Part shown: one piece after another, positions 9,933 through 20,061 of the stretch
Layout: each line of letters opens with the position of its first letter
Numbering within the stretch: the stretch's first letter is position 1
NCBI GenBank assembly: GCA_003614735.1
Contig: KZ992604.1
Span: 1 to 26,809, forward strand
DNA: 26,809 nt
Reading direction: 5' to 3'
Origin: Thamnocephalis sphaerospora
Lineage: Eukaryota > Zoopagomycota > Zoopagomycetes > Zoopagales > Sigmoideomycetaceae
The notes under the pieces: model-generated
The model's database searches: none
What the model was told of the DNA's origin: nothing
What the model saw: only the letters and a program-made list of their open reading frames with translations
Program-made: the position numbers and the translations under genes

Positions 9933-10163
9933 CTACCGTACACCAATCTTTGCAAGCGCCGCTGCCTCCTTGTTCGCGAGTTGCACCACGTCGGCAACTT
10001 GTGAGTTGATCAGCGTGCCGCCCAATCGGTCAATCTGGCTTTGGTGCTGTGACAGTGGCGTGCTCACCACTGGTGCAGGTAGGTGCGCCGTTTGGCGTAT
10101 GCAGTTGCTGCCAGCGGCATTCTGCGCTGCTTTGCGATAGGCAAAGATGCTGCTGCGCGGCAT
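9933..10163 (-). CDS. Possible small (76-residue) protein with mitochondrial-type N-terminus
   Basis: The frame begins MPRSSIFAYRKAAQNAAG, which is basic, Ser/Ala/Arg-rich and acid-free like a mitochondrial presequence. It ends in an amphipathic stretch (IDRLGGTLINSQVADVVQ, then LANKEAAALAKIGVR) with regular charge spacing typical of a helix. No family is recognised. There is no clear polyadenylation signal, and other frames on this strand are also open, so it could be chance. It might also be the last exon of a longer spliced gene. Confidence 0.3.
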   Translation of the reverse strand: MPRSSIFAYRKAAQNAAGSNCIRQTAHLPAPVVSTPLSQHQSQIDRLGGTLINSQVADVVQLANKEAAALAKIGVR

Positions 10164-11197
10164 GCAGTAGTTTGGAGCAACGCGGTGTCAGCCGCAGCAG
10201 ACTGCTTGCACGGGCCAGTACCCTCCAGACATTGGCATTCTGCGCTCTTCCTATCACTCACAAGTGTCCACACACCAGGTAACCGGTTAATGCCAGACGC
10301 CCGAGCGCGATCCTGGCTAACCCTGGCTTTTTATTGCGGCAAATCACTTCACCGTGCTTGATCATCAGTTTGTCTGTGTCATCTCACCAGCACATCTACC
10401 AGCACATCTGCCAGCAACAGGCCCGTCAAGTCTAATTCGTTCATGCCTAAGCAATGCAGCAATGCAGCAATGTGGCAGCCTCTGCGTTTCTGACCGGCAG
10501 CTGTAGTTGCGATTGCCTACAGCCTGTGTGCGGCACACAGCACGGGCCCTTATTGGAGACAAAAGCAAGGGCGGATGGCAGGGTAAGCCGTGGGATAGGC
10601 TGCTGTGTTACCGGTTCTGTTGCCAGCGCGCCCTATTGTCGCTGCGCCTATTTATTACCTGCATGCCACTGCACGTACAATTCCCATGCCTTTCCACAGC
10701 AGCCTGCTGTTCTTTGACCGCCCGAGAAGCTCGTTCCCTACATTTACCATTCTGCAATATGGGTGCTCCGCTAGCCGGGATTTGGAGACGCTTATTTGCT
10801 ATGCTGGCCTCTCGAGCCTCGCGCTGTTGTAGCAGCGCGGATCATCCCCTTGCCGAAAGTTTTCCCAGGTCTGAGCGACAGCATTGGATAGATCTGGTGA
10901 CCGGTTGGGCTCTCACAAGACCTGATATGTTTGCGCTGTAGCATTTCCTGACTGCTGTGAAGATGGCAACCGAGCAGATAACCGCACTTTTTCTCTTCCC
11001 GGTTTGTACCCGTGGTCGAGCGTGGTGACGTGTACTAGTGATACTGCTACGGCAATGCAAATGCTATGGGCTAGTAGGCAACACCGCGTCATGGGATATC
11101 GACCGTTGTATCTACTCTAATGGCCGTCTGCTTATAGGCAAGTGGCGTACAAAACCCACGCTATCGCTTTGTTTCCCTTTATTCTGCCCACGTCATC
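10164..11197. other. Intergenic stretch upstream of the F-box gene
   Basis: No convincing gene. It contains a 61-codon frame (10759-10941 +) that starts MGAPLAGIWRRLFAM, superficially like an N-myristoylated ARF-family N-terminus, but no GTPase motifs follow. Short CAGCACATCTRCCAGC repeats occur near 10387-10415. Confidence 0.4.
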
Positions 11198-12655
11198 ATG
11201 AAGCGTGTACCAGACGATGTACTGGATTGCATTGTAGAATTAGCAGACGACACCACGCTCTTCAGACTATCCTGCACCTCGCGACAGTGGCGCAGTCGTG
11301 TTTCCTGTCGCCAAAGACTATGGCACGCACGCTTTAAGCAACATTTTCCGCAAAGCGACGACAATGAGCGGAGATGGCTGTGGCAGTACAAACGGGCACG
11401 CAGTAAAGACGCAGGCGGTGGCAGCGGTGCATCGAGTCCGTACGATGGCTCTTTGTTTGACTGGTTCGACGCCTACAACCGCCGCTGTGCTGTGGAATAC
11501 CGCTGGCGGCATGGACTGTACACGATGCACCGTCTTACCGGTCCGCTTGAGTCACGCCTACGCGGCGTTCGTCTCCAAAGTATTCCCCACGCACCCAGTA
11601 TGTCGCATTCAAGTGACGCGCTAGTTGCATCGCAGTGGCTATCACCGTCTCAACAGCAGCCATTGTGGTCTTTGGAGCGGCCGTGCTGGGATGGCGCGGA
11701 CACGGAAAAGACGCAGATTTACAACAAGTGGTGCTCGGAAGAGTATTTGACCATTCAGGTGGCGAACAAAAGAGCTCACCATCGTCAATCTCTATACACT
11801 TGGAGTCTCAATGAGCTGCATGCACCGCCGCGTACCATTATTGCGAATAAGCATGCGCTGATGAATGTAGATATGCGCGGGGACTGGATCATAGGCATCC
11901 ACCGGGTCTCCGAAATAACAGATCAGCATGCCATGTTCGTACACAATATTGCTAGTAATTCACATTGCTCAGCGGTGATGAACGGCTGGTCTCCTTGTTG
12001 CGTTCAGCGCGTCGCAGCAGACAGCATACGCATTGTCACTATAGTATACAACTTTAGCGGCGACGATGACAGCAATCGCGTCGTAGCCTGCTGCAGACTG
12101 TCGCAGGTCACGTCAAGCCACGCAATGTCGCTCCAGCGCTTAGCAACAAACGTGATAGAGGGACTTGGGCACGAGTGTAATATCATCGAGATGCGGCGCG
12201 TCGACGACAACAGGTTCATTATATGGACTGTTTCCTTCCAACTAGACCCCGCGCCAAGCACCCTGGTGCTGGTGGAAATAGTCGATGGTCAAGAGGGTAT
12301 ATCGCTGAAGGAAAAGTGGGCACACAGCTTGACATTGAAAAGATTGGAGTTGATTACGTCCCGCGATCTATTCACTACTGATGGGCAGACTTTGTTCAGC
12401 CTGCACGATGGGTCGATGGTGCATCGAGTGATTCTTGATAGCTGGTGCTACAGCGGACTCTATCCCACACAAGACCAATGGGCCAAAGTGGCTAAAGGCG
12501 CTACGTGGCAAAATCCACGACAAACAGCCCTCTTGAGCGAGCTTGGAGACGCTAGACAGGAGCCAACGCCAACTGCCATTCTCTACAGCAAGCACGGTAC
12601 GTTTATTTTGGCTGATTACACGGCACACTCTTGCGCCAATAATAAAGCCCATTGA
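11198..12655 (+). CDS. F-box domain protein
   Basis: A single-exon frame of 485 residues. Residues about 3-48 (VPDDVLDCIVELADDTTLF, then RLSCTSRQWRSRV, then LWHARFKQHFP) are a typical F-box, which binds Skp1 in SCF ubiquitin ligases. Residues 49-110 are basic and Trp/Tyr-rich. The rest (about 150-485) has alternating hydrophobic strands with Trp/Asp spacing suggesting an irregular beta-propeller as the substrate-binding part, but no WD or Kelch repeat is clear. The ATG at 11198 directly precedes the F-box. AATAAA at 12641-12646 overlaps the end of the frame. The substrate is unknown. The gene lies between two inverted seven-helix paralogues; F-box genes are often expanded and fast-evolving in fungi. 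Confidence 0.85.
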   Translation: MKRVPDDVLDCIVELADDTTLFRLSCTSRQWRSRVSCRQRLWHARFKQHFPQSDDNERRWLWQYKRARSKDAGGGSGASSPYDGSLFDWFDAYNRRCAVEYRWRHGLYTMHRLTGPLESRLRGVRLQSIPHAPSMSHSSDALVASQWLSPSQQQPLWSLERPCWDGADTEKTQIYNKWCSEEYLTIQVANKRAHHRQSLYTWSLNELHAPPRTIIANKHALMNVDMRGDWIIGIHRVSEITDQHAMFVHNIASNSHCSAVMNGWSPCCVQRVAADSIRIVTIVYNFSGDDDSNRVVACCRLSQVTSSHAMSLQRLATNVIEGLGHECNIIEMRRVDDNRFIIWTVSFQLDPAPSTLVLVEIVDGQEGISLKEKWAHSLTLKRLELITSRDLFTTDGQTLFSLHDGSMVHRVILDSWCYSGLYPTQDQWAKVAKGATWQNPRQTALLSELGDARQEPTPTAILYSKHGTFILADYTAHSCANNKAH

Positions 12656-13556
12656 TGCCATCAAGGCCCGTGATTAAGCGTAATAAGCCGCATCATCTAG
12701 GGCACAGCTCCCGATGGATTTAGGCGATATGACCGCACGGATTTTGTTTGTATCCTAATGTCTACAATAACGTGCGCCAATTTGGTTATGTGCAGCACCG
12801 CGGTAGAGGCGAGCGGCTACCGTTGCGCCCAACAATAGAACAGCGTGCTGCTGCTTCGCCCTTTCTCTCTTTCCATAATGCAGCTGACTGGTTCGGCGAC
12901 TTTGACTGCGTAAGCGTGTTGTCTTGATCTCCTCTCCTGCCACCTGTTGGCTAGTTTTGCAGCATTTGAAAGATGGTGCCACCGCTTTGCCGGACGGCGT
13001 GTTTTAGTGGTCACTGGTAATCGCCTTGTATTCTGTAACCCAGTTCCCATTCTGCCGTACCGGCCGTGACCAAGGCTAGAAAAGATAACGTGCACTTTAC
13101 CTATCGCATGCCCATTGCGGTGCATATGCAGCAGTCGTACAAAGGCCTGTTGACTTGCGTTTGCGATAGACTCTATCACATGGCGCCGTAATCTGGATGA
13201 ACATTAGGGTTCCTGCTGACTTGTGGTAGTCAAGCGGCTACCTTCCACGGTGCCATATATTGAGTAATAAAAAGGGCCTTTGGTTAGCGCTTCACCGGTA
13301 ACACAGTGTTTCGACCGTCAGCTGCCTGCAATGACTCAACAAATCGGAGTCAGCGGCAGGTCCTGACCATGCTGACGCCTTTTATGGCGTGCATTGTCGT
13401 GATACAAGTGGTGAGGGCCCGTATCGACATGGTGCCATGCCCGCCGCTGCGTTGGTGCACTTTTTTATCGCCACTCTAATCAGCCTGCGCTGAATGAACA
13501 TGCCGCTCTATCCTACTGTTTCCCACAAAACACACAAACATCGATAACCACAGGCA
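12656..13556. other. Intergenic stretch upstream of seven-helix paralogue 2
   Basis: No recognisable coding frame or RNA gene. AATAAAAAG at about 13266 and a TATATT at about 13257 are the only notable words. It should contain the promoter of the gene at 13557. Confidence 0.45.
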
Positions 13557-14539
13557 ATGTTTCTGGAGACACGCAGAGAAGTGGCTGCCCAGTTGGGCAT
13601 TGTATGGCAGGACGGTGCGCCGCTGATGAGCTCGACGACTCAGCCCTCACCGGGCGAGCAGCCATTCTACACTTTCATCGCGTCTGGCACTCTGCTTTCA
13701 GACGAACGGGCACGCTGGCAAGTGGTGTTTCGCCATCTTACCCTGGCCAGCTTTATTATGGCGTTGTTTGTCGCAAATCTGCGGGCGGCCCTTAGGTTGA
13801 TCTATGCACGGCCGCACATGCTCAGTACGCGGTGCTGTCTGGTGCAGGCTGCGGTGGGCTTTGCGCTTTCCCTAGTCGCCATATCTGTCATATTCCCCGA
13901 AGGGCCGTCTTGCCGCACCATTTTGCTGGCAACTACGGCAAGCATTCGCATCGGTGACATCTGTATCAGCACTGTGCTCCTGCAAAGGGCGTACATTGCA
14001 CAGAACCGTAGCCGCTGGCTTCTTGTTTTCGTTCCGGTGATCGTAGCGGCGCCTGTCTATATGATCTACGCCACATGGGCATCTCCGCCTGTCCTGACCA
14101 TCCAAACCTCCGGCTGCGTGTTCATCTATTCGGACTACTACCCATGGATACGATTCGCCTTTCAAGCACCGATGAACGTGGTTCTTACCGCCATCTTCAT
14201 TAAGGTGGCCTATCGCCGATATGCTCGCCTGGGCTCCATGGCGTGGGGGCGGCTGGTCCGCGAAGGGATCCAGACGGGACTTTTACTTTTGCTCATCAGC
14301 CTGCTTTGTACCTTTGCCGTTGCATTCGAGTTCTTTGGCATTTACTCTATCGTGCTTACCGTCTTTGAATGGTATGTTTATCGTATGATCGTGCCGTGTG
14401 TTGCTCTTTTGACGTGACTCCAACTTGCACCTAACGCAGGAGCATATCGTCGATGCTGCTGGTCATGCACGTGGAGAATACACAGCGAGCACTGCAGCCG
14501 GCATATGAGCAGCGGCAAATCGAGTGTCGGCTGTTGTAG
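13557..14539 (+). CDS. Seven-transmembrane GPCR-like protein, paralogue 2
   Basis: Two exons, 13557-14371 and 14440-14539, with a 68-nt intron (14372-14439, GTATGT...CACCTAACGCAG) that splits the codon of Trp272 in phase 2, the same place and phase as in the 8466-9478 gene. Product 304 residues with seven hydrophobic segments at about 58-82, 92-114, 121-147, 154-177, 197-219, 238-260 and 263-285. Cys119 (GPSCRT, before helix 3) and Cys187 (between helices 4 and 5) form a likely extracellular disulfide pair as in GPCRs. The short cytoplasmic tail (exon 2, ending ECRLL) differs from that of the paralogue. No classical DRY motif is present; the corresponding place reads LLQRAYIAQNRSRW. Ligand and coupling are unknown. 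Transcribed convergently with EXO1, with 203 nt between stops. Confidence 0.88.
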
Positions 14540-14742
14540 TGCTGCTATGGACCATGCGCTAGGACGATCCTTTTGCAAAAGTTAGAACACAGGTTTATGT
14601 GATAAAATTACGCACCGCAATGTGGCCGACGGCAAGAACACGAGAGCTTGGCGGTGCTTGAGAGCAAATGAGCACAGCAACAAGGACATCACTCTAAATG
14701 GCTGCAGTATTGTAGAGTGGATTCGGGCGCCGATACAGCCGG

Positions 14743-17666
14743 CTAATAGATGGGCGAGCCTGGCGGTGTGGCAGCAATCACCCACAGATCGTCATCTTCG
14801 CAGACTTGCTCTCGTGTAGACAAACGCTGACTCTTCAGCAACTCGCCTGTGCTATTGGTGCTGCTAGCATTCCGAAACTGCTCAAACATGAATAGCGTGG
14901 CATGTCCCGCTGATGGTGCAGATTTAACAGGTCGCGATCGCTTGGCGGGTCGCGCCGAGCCAGTGGATCGTGGTGCACTTGTCAACGGTAGCTCTGGACG
15001 CCGTGGCTGGTCAGAGACCGGCTTAAAAGTTACGCGCAACTTGCACTGCATCATTCATGTACACTACTCACTATTAACGCTGCTTAGAGCGCGCTTTGGA
15101 GACGAGGACGCAACCGCACGATGCAGTGCATCTTTGGACACATGGACCGGAGATGTTTGAGCGCAATTCGCAGCGGCTTGCTGAGACTGCGGCGGCGTGT
15201 TCTGCAAGCGTCATAAACGCTAGCATGTTAAAAGCACGACCTAAGCTAGCAGGGTAAAGGATGTCGCCGCTCACCTCTTTGTCTGCCGTAGAGTGTGGCG
15301 TTGTAGTGTGCGTTTGCGCTTTGGTTGGTGTGGTGCACGAGCTGTCGTTTTTACGCTTCTCGCCCGTCGGTAGAGACGCCAGTGCTGCACGCTCTACGGT
15401 CTCATTCTGCGCAAACAGCTTGGCTGAACATGTGCTTGCACTTGACGTTGTCACTGACCGATTTGGCCGGTGCGTTGGTGAGCGTGGTTCGGCATCAAGT
15501 GCGCTCTCTGATGGACTGCTGGGTATCTCTATCACATCTACGTTCGTAAACGTGTCCTTTGACGAAATGGACGGCACGTCAACCGTTGCAGCTGCTTTTA
15601 CGACTGCTTCCTCTGTCGCTGCTGGCATGTCCGATGTGTCTGGCGTATACAGCGCCGCCACTTCGGCAATGCACTCATCCACAGAGACGACACGCAGTAG
15701 TTTTGGCACCACCTTTGCTTTGCGCGCAAAGTAGGGGCTCACCGCTTCGGTACGTGGCTGTTCACCCGCTGTGGCATTCGCATTGCCGACGTCGACCGGC
15801 CGGCTAGTGACACGACGTTGGAACAGCGATGTGGATTTGCTGCTGACGCTGACGCTCGCAATTGTGTCTGACTCCCTTGCCCCGGCCAACCCATTTGGCG
15901 AGCGTTGCATACTGCTTGGCAGCCGGCGCCCAGTTGTTGAGCTGGCAAAGGCGGTGGATATGGTCTGTGTCGTCTTGGTGGGTGTGCTATGCGTATACAT
16001 GGATGCTGTAGCCATACGGGCCGATGTAGCCTTGGTTGGTGTGGCACTGGCGTGCTTTAGCGGAAGAACAAACCCACTTGAGTGTTTCCGCGGCGACTTT
16101 TGCGAATGGCAAACTGCGTTAGTCGCAACAACGGAGTGCATAGTGGGTGCGTGTCCTTACTGTGTGCGACTGTATTTGCGTCTTTGATAGCCTGAGACCG
16201 TAGGTGCGCTTTCCGTGCACATCTGCGCCCGCCTCGACGCCAGCAAACTGCTGTTGAGTAACCGGATCCATGTTGCCATGCGCAATCTCGGTGGCCAGCG
16301 CTGCGTCAACATCACTATACGCGGTGGTTTGCATGTGCACAAGAGTCAAAGCGATATGGTGCAATAAGGGCGGTATCAGCTAAGCGGCACGGCTGAAAAG
16401 GATACGCTCCAAGGTAGGGCATGTCAACGTCCAGCAGCTCCTCCGGCAGTGCCTTCAAGTGCACCAGCCGCTTTGTTTCTGGATCGTAGACACGCTGGTG
16501 CATAAACGTGAGTTCTGCTTCGCGGAATCGCTGCCGGTACTCCTCCGTCACCAGAAAGCCATCCTTTTGCACGCTGTTCAGCACCTATGTTACACCACAC
16601 GTTAGCGACTGTTCCGTGCTATTCCGCCGCCACCGCACACCACTGCAGATGCTCACCCCTTGCAGCGTCTTTTGCTGAGCAACATGCTTGTGTGCACGTC
16701 GCAGTCCCATGCCTGGCAGTGATTTGACATAGTCGCAGCCCGAGAGAATGCACCAGCGGCGAAAGTCCACGTCCGACCAGCCGGCCAGTTTGATTTCGCG
16801 CGTAGCCGTCAACTCTTCGCGACGAATCTCCATGCCGTTGCCCCATTGATCCATTTTGAAAATGACCTGCTTCAGGCGAACGCTGTGTAAGTCGGTGTGT
16901 AACTGCCGCCAGCGGCACCTAGCCAGCGGTGCTTACCCGGGAGCAGCCAAAGACCAGCGCGTCCGAGTCTTCGGTAATCACCGCCGAGACCAAGCCCTTT
17001 TGCGACAGATAGGCCAGCTGCGCATCTGCCTCGTAGGGCGCCACGACGTACTGTACATTTTCCTTGCGGAGTGCCTGTATTTGCACGCAGAGAATAAGCG
17101 TCTGAGCACGCACTAATCTCTAGCCTGGCCAGCAATAGCCGCACCTTGATTAGCTCATGCGCCATCTGCGGCGTTACATTGGTGGATCGCCTGAAATGCT
17201 CGTGCGCAAGCTTCTTCTGACCGGCATGATGCAACTCCAGAGCCCGCTTACGGCCTTCTTTGCGCCGCCTGATGGCGTGCCAGTCAGCGTCAGCGTCGTC
17301 GTATCCGTGTTCATGGCAATGCAACTTACTCGGCCCGACCCTCGTCCGTGACCGCTTTAGCAGGCAGTGGTGCGCCATCAAACACCAGCACTGGAATCAC
17401 GCCATAGTGACGCAGCATGCCAACATGGTGCATACAGTAGTTGATGTACCTGACAGCGCAGTCATGGTAAGTACAGCGTCAACAAGGAAAGGTTGGCATG
17501 CTCACTTGCGCGTTGGCTTGGAGAGACCCAGTTCGGCGGCACAGCCATAGGCGCCGCGATGCAGCCAGACGTATGCATCTACCGCGACGTACTGACCGGC
17601 CAGCGAGGAAACGTGCACCGAACGCTGTACGCTCTTGAGCAGCGGCAAAAGACCGCTAATACCCAT
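14743..17666 (-). CDS. EXO1: Exonuclease 1 (XPG/FEN1 family 5'-3' exonuclease)
   Basis: Ten exons: 17666-17506, 17449-17330, 17268-17145, 17074-16937, 16866-16657, 16584-16406, 16314-16161, 16096-15275, 15201-15072, 14993-14743. Total 762 residues (human 846, yeast 702). The N-terminus [14 protein letters not shown] is the invariant XPG-family start. Metal-binding acids are Asp30 ([10 protein letters not shown]), Asp78 (LVFDG), Glu150 and Asp152 ([12 protein letters not shown]), Asp171 and Asp173 ([11 protein letters not shown]) and Asp226 (LSGCDY); all but the last keep human numbering. EXO1 resects DNA ends and acts in mismatch repair in the nucleus. The tail from about 363 is Ser/Thr/Pro-rich, with SPYF (482-485) as a possible partner-binding motif (inference). 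Exons 1-7 are firm; the acceptors of introns 7 and 9 are my best choices by phase. Confidence 0.93.
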
Positions 17667-18148
17667 GTTCTTTGATCGCTCGCGCGATGTAAAGCGCCTA
17701 CGTCACCGTTGGTGCAGTCGCCCACCGGACGACAGGCCGACAGACAGGAAGACGAGTCACTGGACGCACTATAGCGTGGCAAAACAACAAAGTAGAGGAA
17801 GGCAAGGGAACTGGCAGTGAGGCGGAGTGCAAAAGGGAGAAAAGCGGACAAGCGCGTTTTCCCGCGTCGAGTGTCTGTGTAAACAAGTCACCAGCAATGA
17901 ACACACACACACACACACACACATTGGCAATTACCACAACGCGCGCATTTGAAAGCATACACGCAACAAGATGGCGGCATTGCACACATTACAGGCTACA
18001 CATGCAGCCGAATACAGCACAGGCGTTCACTCGATACATTAGGAGAAAAGGTAGTGGGGTGGTGACAGTCAGAAGTGGGGATTCAGATGAGGAGACAAGC
18101 AAGAAGGCGCGATAAGCACACTGTCTGCGCAGGCAAAGGCAGCGATGC
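17667..18148. other. Intergenic: EXO1 upstream region and PXMP4 3' flank
   Basis: Apart from an (AC)11 tract nothing specific is seen. It should contain the EXO1 promoter. Confidence 0.5.
17901..17922. repeat. (AC)11 microsatellite
   Basis: Eleven perfect AC units about 240 nt upstream of the EXO1 start codon. Confidence 0.95.
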
Positions 18149-18959
18149 TTATTTGTTGTGCCAGACAAAGTTGCGCAGCGTCTGCCAGTGGTCCGAATCG
18201 TTGTAGAGGTACTGCATAGAAGCTTGCAGCGACGAGTGTACCGTTGGACGCTCGTAGCGGAACAGCCACATGATGGCACCCCAGCTGAGCGCGGCAAAGA
18301 TGGGATAGGCTTGAGGCGGCTCGCGTGGCAGCAGACCCTTGCGCGCCGGCAGCTTGGCCACAGCAAGCACAACACGGGCAAAGACATACAGAACAATCTG
18401 CGGAGAATGAATAAGCACCACGCTTGCACAGTACATGTCGGCGTCCCGCCGTGCTTACCTGCTTGTTGACGCTGGTGTTTTTGCCAAACACAAAGTAGCC
18501 GCCGACCAGACCGGCCAGGAACGAGTGTGCGCTCAGCTCCTTGCCATCGCACAGCTTGCGCTGCACCAGCATCAGCGTCTTGTAGATGGTAACGAAAAAG
18601 GCCAGGTTGCGCGCGTGCGTCTTGGTCGCCTTGAGCACAATCTCCATCTTTTCCTTGATGCTATTGCGCCGATCGTACACCAGCAGCGTCAGCGTCTGTG
18701 TTTGGCCGGCACATCCAGCCGGCGGATGGGCTGGCTGGCGCGTCACAGTCGCGCGTTCTGGCCCGTTCAAGCTGCACACACCGTCCCACCCCACACCGCC
18801 CACTTACGAGCCATCACGGAACAAAAAGGTCATCACCAGCGCGTGCGGGAAGCGGATCTTGGTGCCGTACACCAGACCGTTCCGGAAGCCCTTGACAATG
18901 GAGAGGACATCGTGGTAGGCGGGATTGTTGATGAACGCGTTTACAGCGTCTAGACTCAT
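18149..18959 (-). CDS. PXMP4: Peroxisomal membrane protein 4 (PMP24, Tim17-related family)
   Basis: Three exons, 18959-18808, 18660-18459 and 18397-18149, with introns of 147 nt (GTAAGT...CAATAG) and 61 nt (GTAAGC...CCGCAG). Product 200 residues against 212 in human PXMP4. Diagnostic stretches are VKGFRNGLVYGTKIRFPHA, LVMTFLFRDGS then IKEKMEIVL, ATKTHARNLAFFVTIYK, HSFLAGLVGGYFVFGKN and QASMQYLYNDSDHW near the C-terminus, in the same order as the animal protein. Several Gly-rich hydrophobic segments fit the multi-pass Tim17/22/23-type fold in the peroxisomal membrane. The molecular function of the family is poorly defined. The ATG at 18959 starts the conserved region directly. The 147-nt first intron is longer than its neighbours. 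Confidence 0.94.
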
Positions 18960-19204
18960 GGTGGCAACGCTGCTTTACACAAGAGGCGTGTCGGCGCAGT
19001 AGAACAGTAGACAGAGAGAGGAAGGCGGGGCGGGACAGGCAAAAGTGCGCTAGCAGAGGGTCAATATTCAGGCGAGTGGGGAAGAGACGGCGGACGGTGG
19101 CGACGTGGGCATGCGTGTGTGCCTGCGGAGAGTCGGAACGATCCACATCCGAGCGGAAGCGCGTCTTTCACGTGCCCATCAGGACTTGCATCTATGCGAT
19201 CTAT

Positions 19205-20061
19205 CTAATAGAGCTTAAGATGGCCAGTGACCTGATCCACCAGCTTGACCGGACCTAGGTTTGCACACATGCCACCATAAGCATCACGCTGCCAGCTGCA
19301 GTGCTCGATTGCCTTACCTGGGCCGACGGCTAGAACGGTGCGTGAGCCAGCGGCAATCTGCGTGCGGCCTGCATCGCAGATACTCTTGGCGCACAGGCCA
19401 GCCTCCTTGGCTGCAGCTTCCAGCTCTAGCCTGGTTACGCCGGGACAGCGGTCAGACGCGCGCCAGCGATAGACTGCCCGCACCACCTACATCTCCTCCT
19501 CGCTGTTGCACTTGAGCGTCACCTTGGCCTGGCCAATGCGCTCCCAGTGCCGGAGAATCTGTTTGCCGCCGCCTTCAGGTAAGCACTGAATGCCATGCGA
19601 TAAAGCACTGGATTGACGGTACATTACCTCGGGGTTGGTCTTGCTTAGCTTTTTGTAGCAGCCGACCGCAGCGTGACAGCACTGCGCAGCCGCCTTGCCC
19701 TTGCCCATGCCCAGGTCGGTGCGCACAACCAGCACCTACAGCAGCGGGCGCAGTGTGTCAGCGTCGCGCTTATCCCAGGCAAAGACACGCTTCGTACCAT
19801 TTTGAATTCGCCACGCAGGGGGATCTGCGACCTTTCTAGCGCAGCGGAACGCTCCTTTCGCGCCAACTACCCGTGCATGTTTGGTCGGTGAAGCGTGAGT
19901 GGTCACCATCAGTCAAGCGGATACTAGTAGCCAAAGCAGACAACGCGACGCACCTCGCGTGACGCATCCTCATCCCGACCACCACGGCTCCCCAGCCAGT
20001 AGCCTGTCAGCAGAGACACGACAGCGACCGAAGCAAGGGTCCAGTAATCGGCGTCTTGCAT
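19205..20061 (-). CDS. PTH2: Peptidyl-tRNA hydrolase, PTH2/Bit1 type, membrane-anchored
   Basis: Six exons, 20061-19954, 19866-19798, 19735-19628, 19558-19491, 19430-19318 and 19254-19205, separated by introns of 60-87 nt. Product 171 residues (human PTRH2 179). The catalytic domain begins in exon 2 (EFKM) and has [20 protein letters not shown], the [12 protein letters not shown] strand, [20 protein letters not shown] and the invariant C-terminal VTGHLKLY. It releases peptides from prematurely dropped peptidyl-tRNA. Exon 1 encodes a hydrophobic N-terminal segment (about residues 6-26, [18 protein letters not shown]) that should anchor the enzyme, as in mitochondrial PTRH2. All joins keep frame. 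The gene is divergent from the ABC transporter, with 427 bp between start codons. Confidence 0.93.

Noticed and set aside
10387-10415. Short tandem CAGCACATCTRC repeat as a possible array
   Set aside because: Only two to three imperfect units; no regular spacers, so not a CRISPR-like or satellite array.
12817-13179. 120-codon minus-strand frame upstream of the second seven-helix gene
   Set aside because: No motif, and no start or polyadenylation context; looks like chance.
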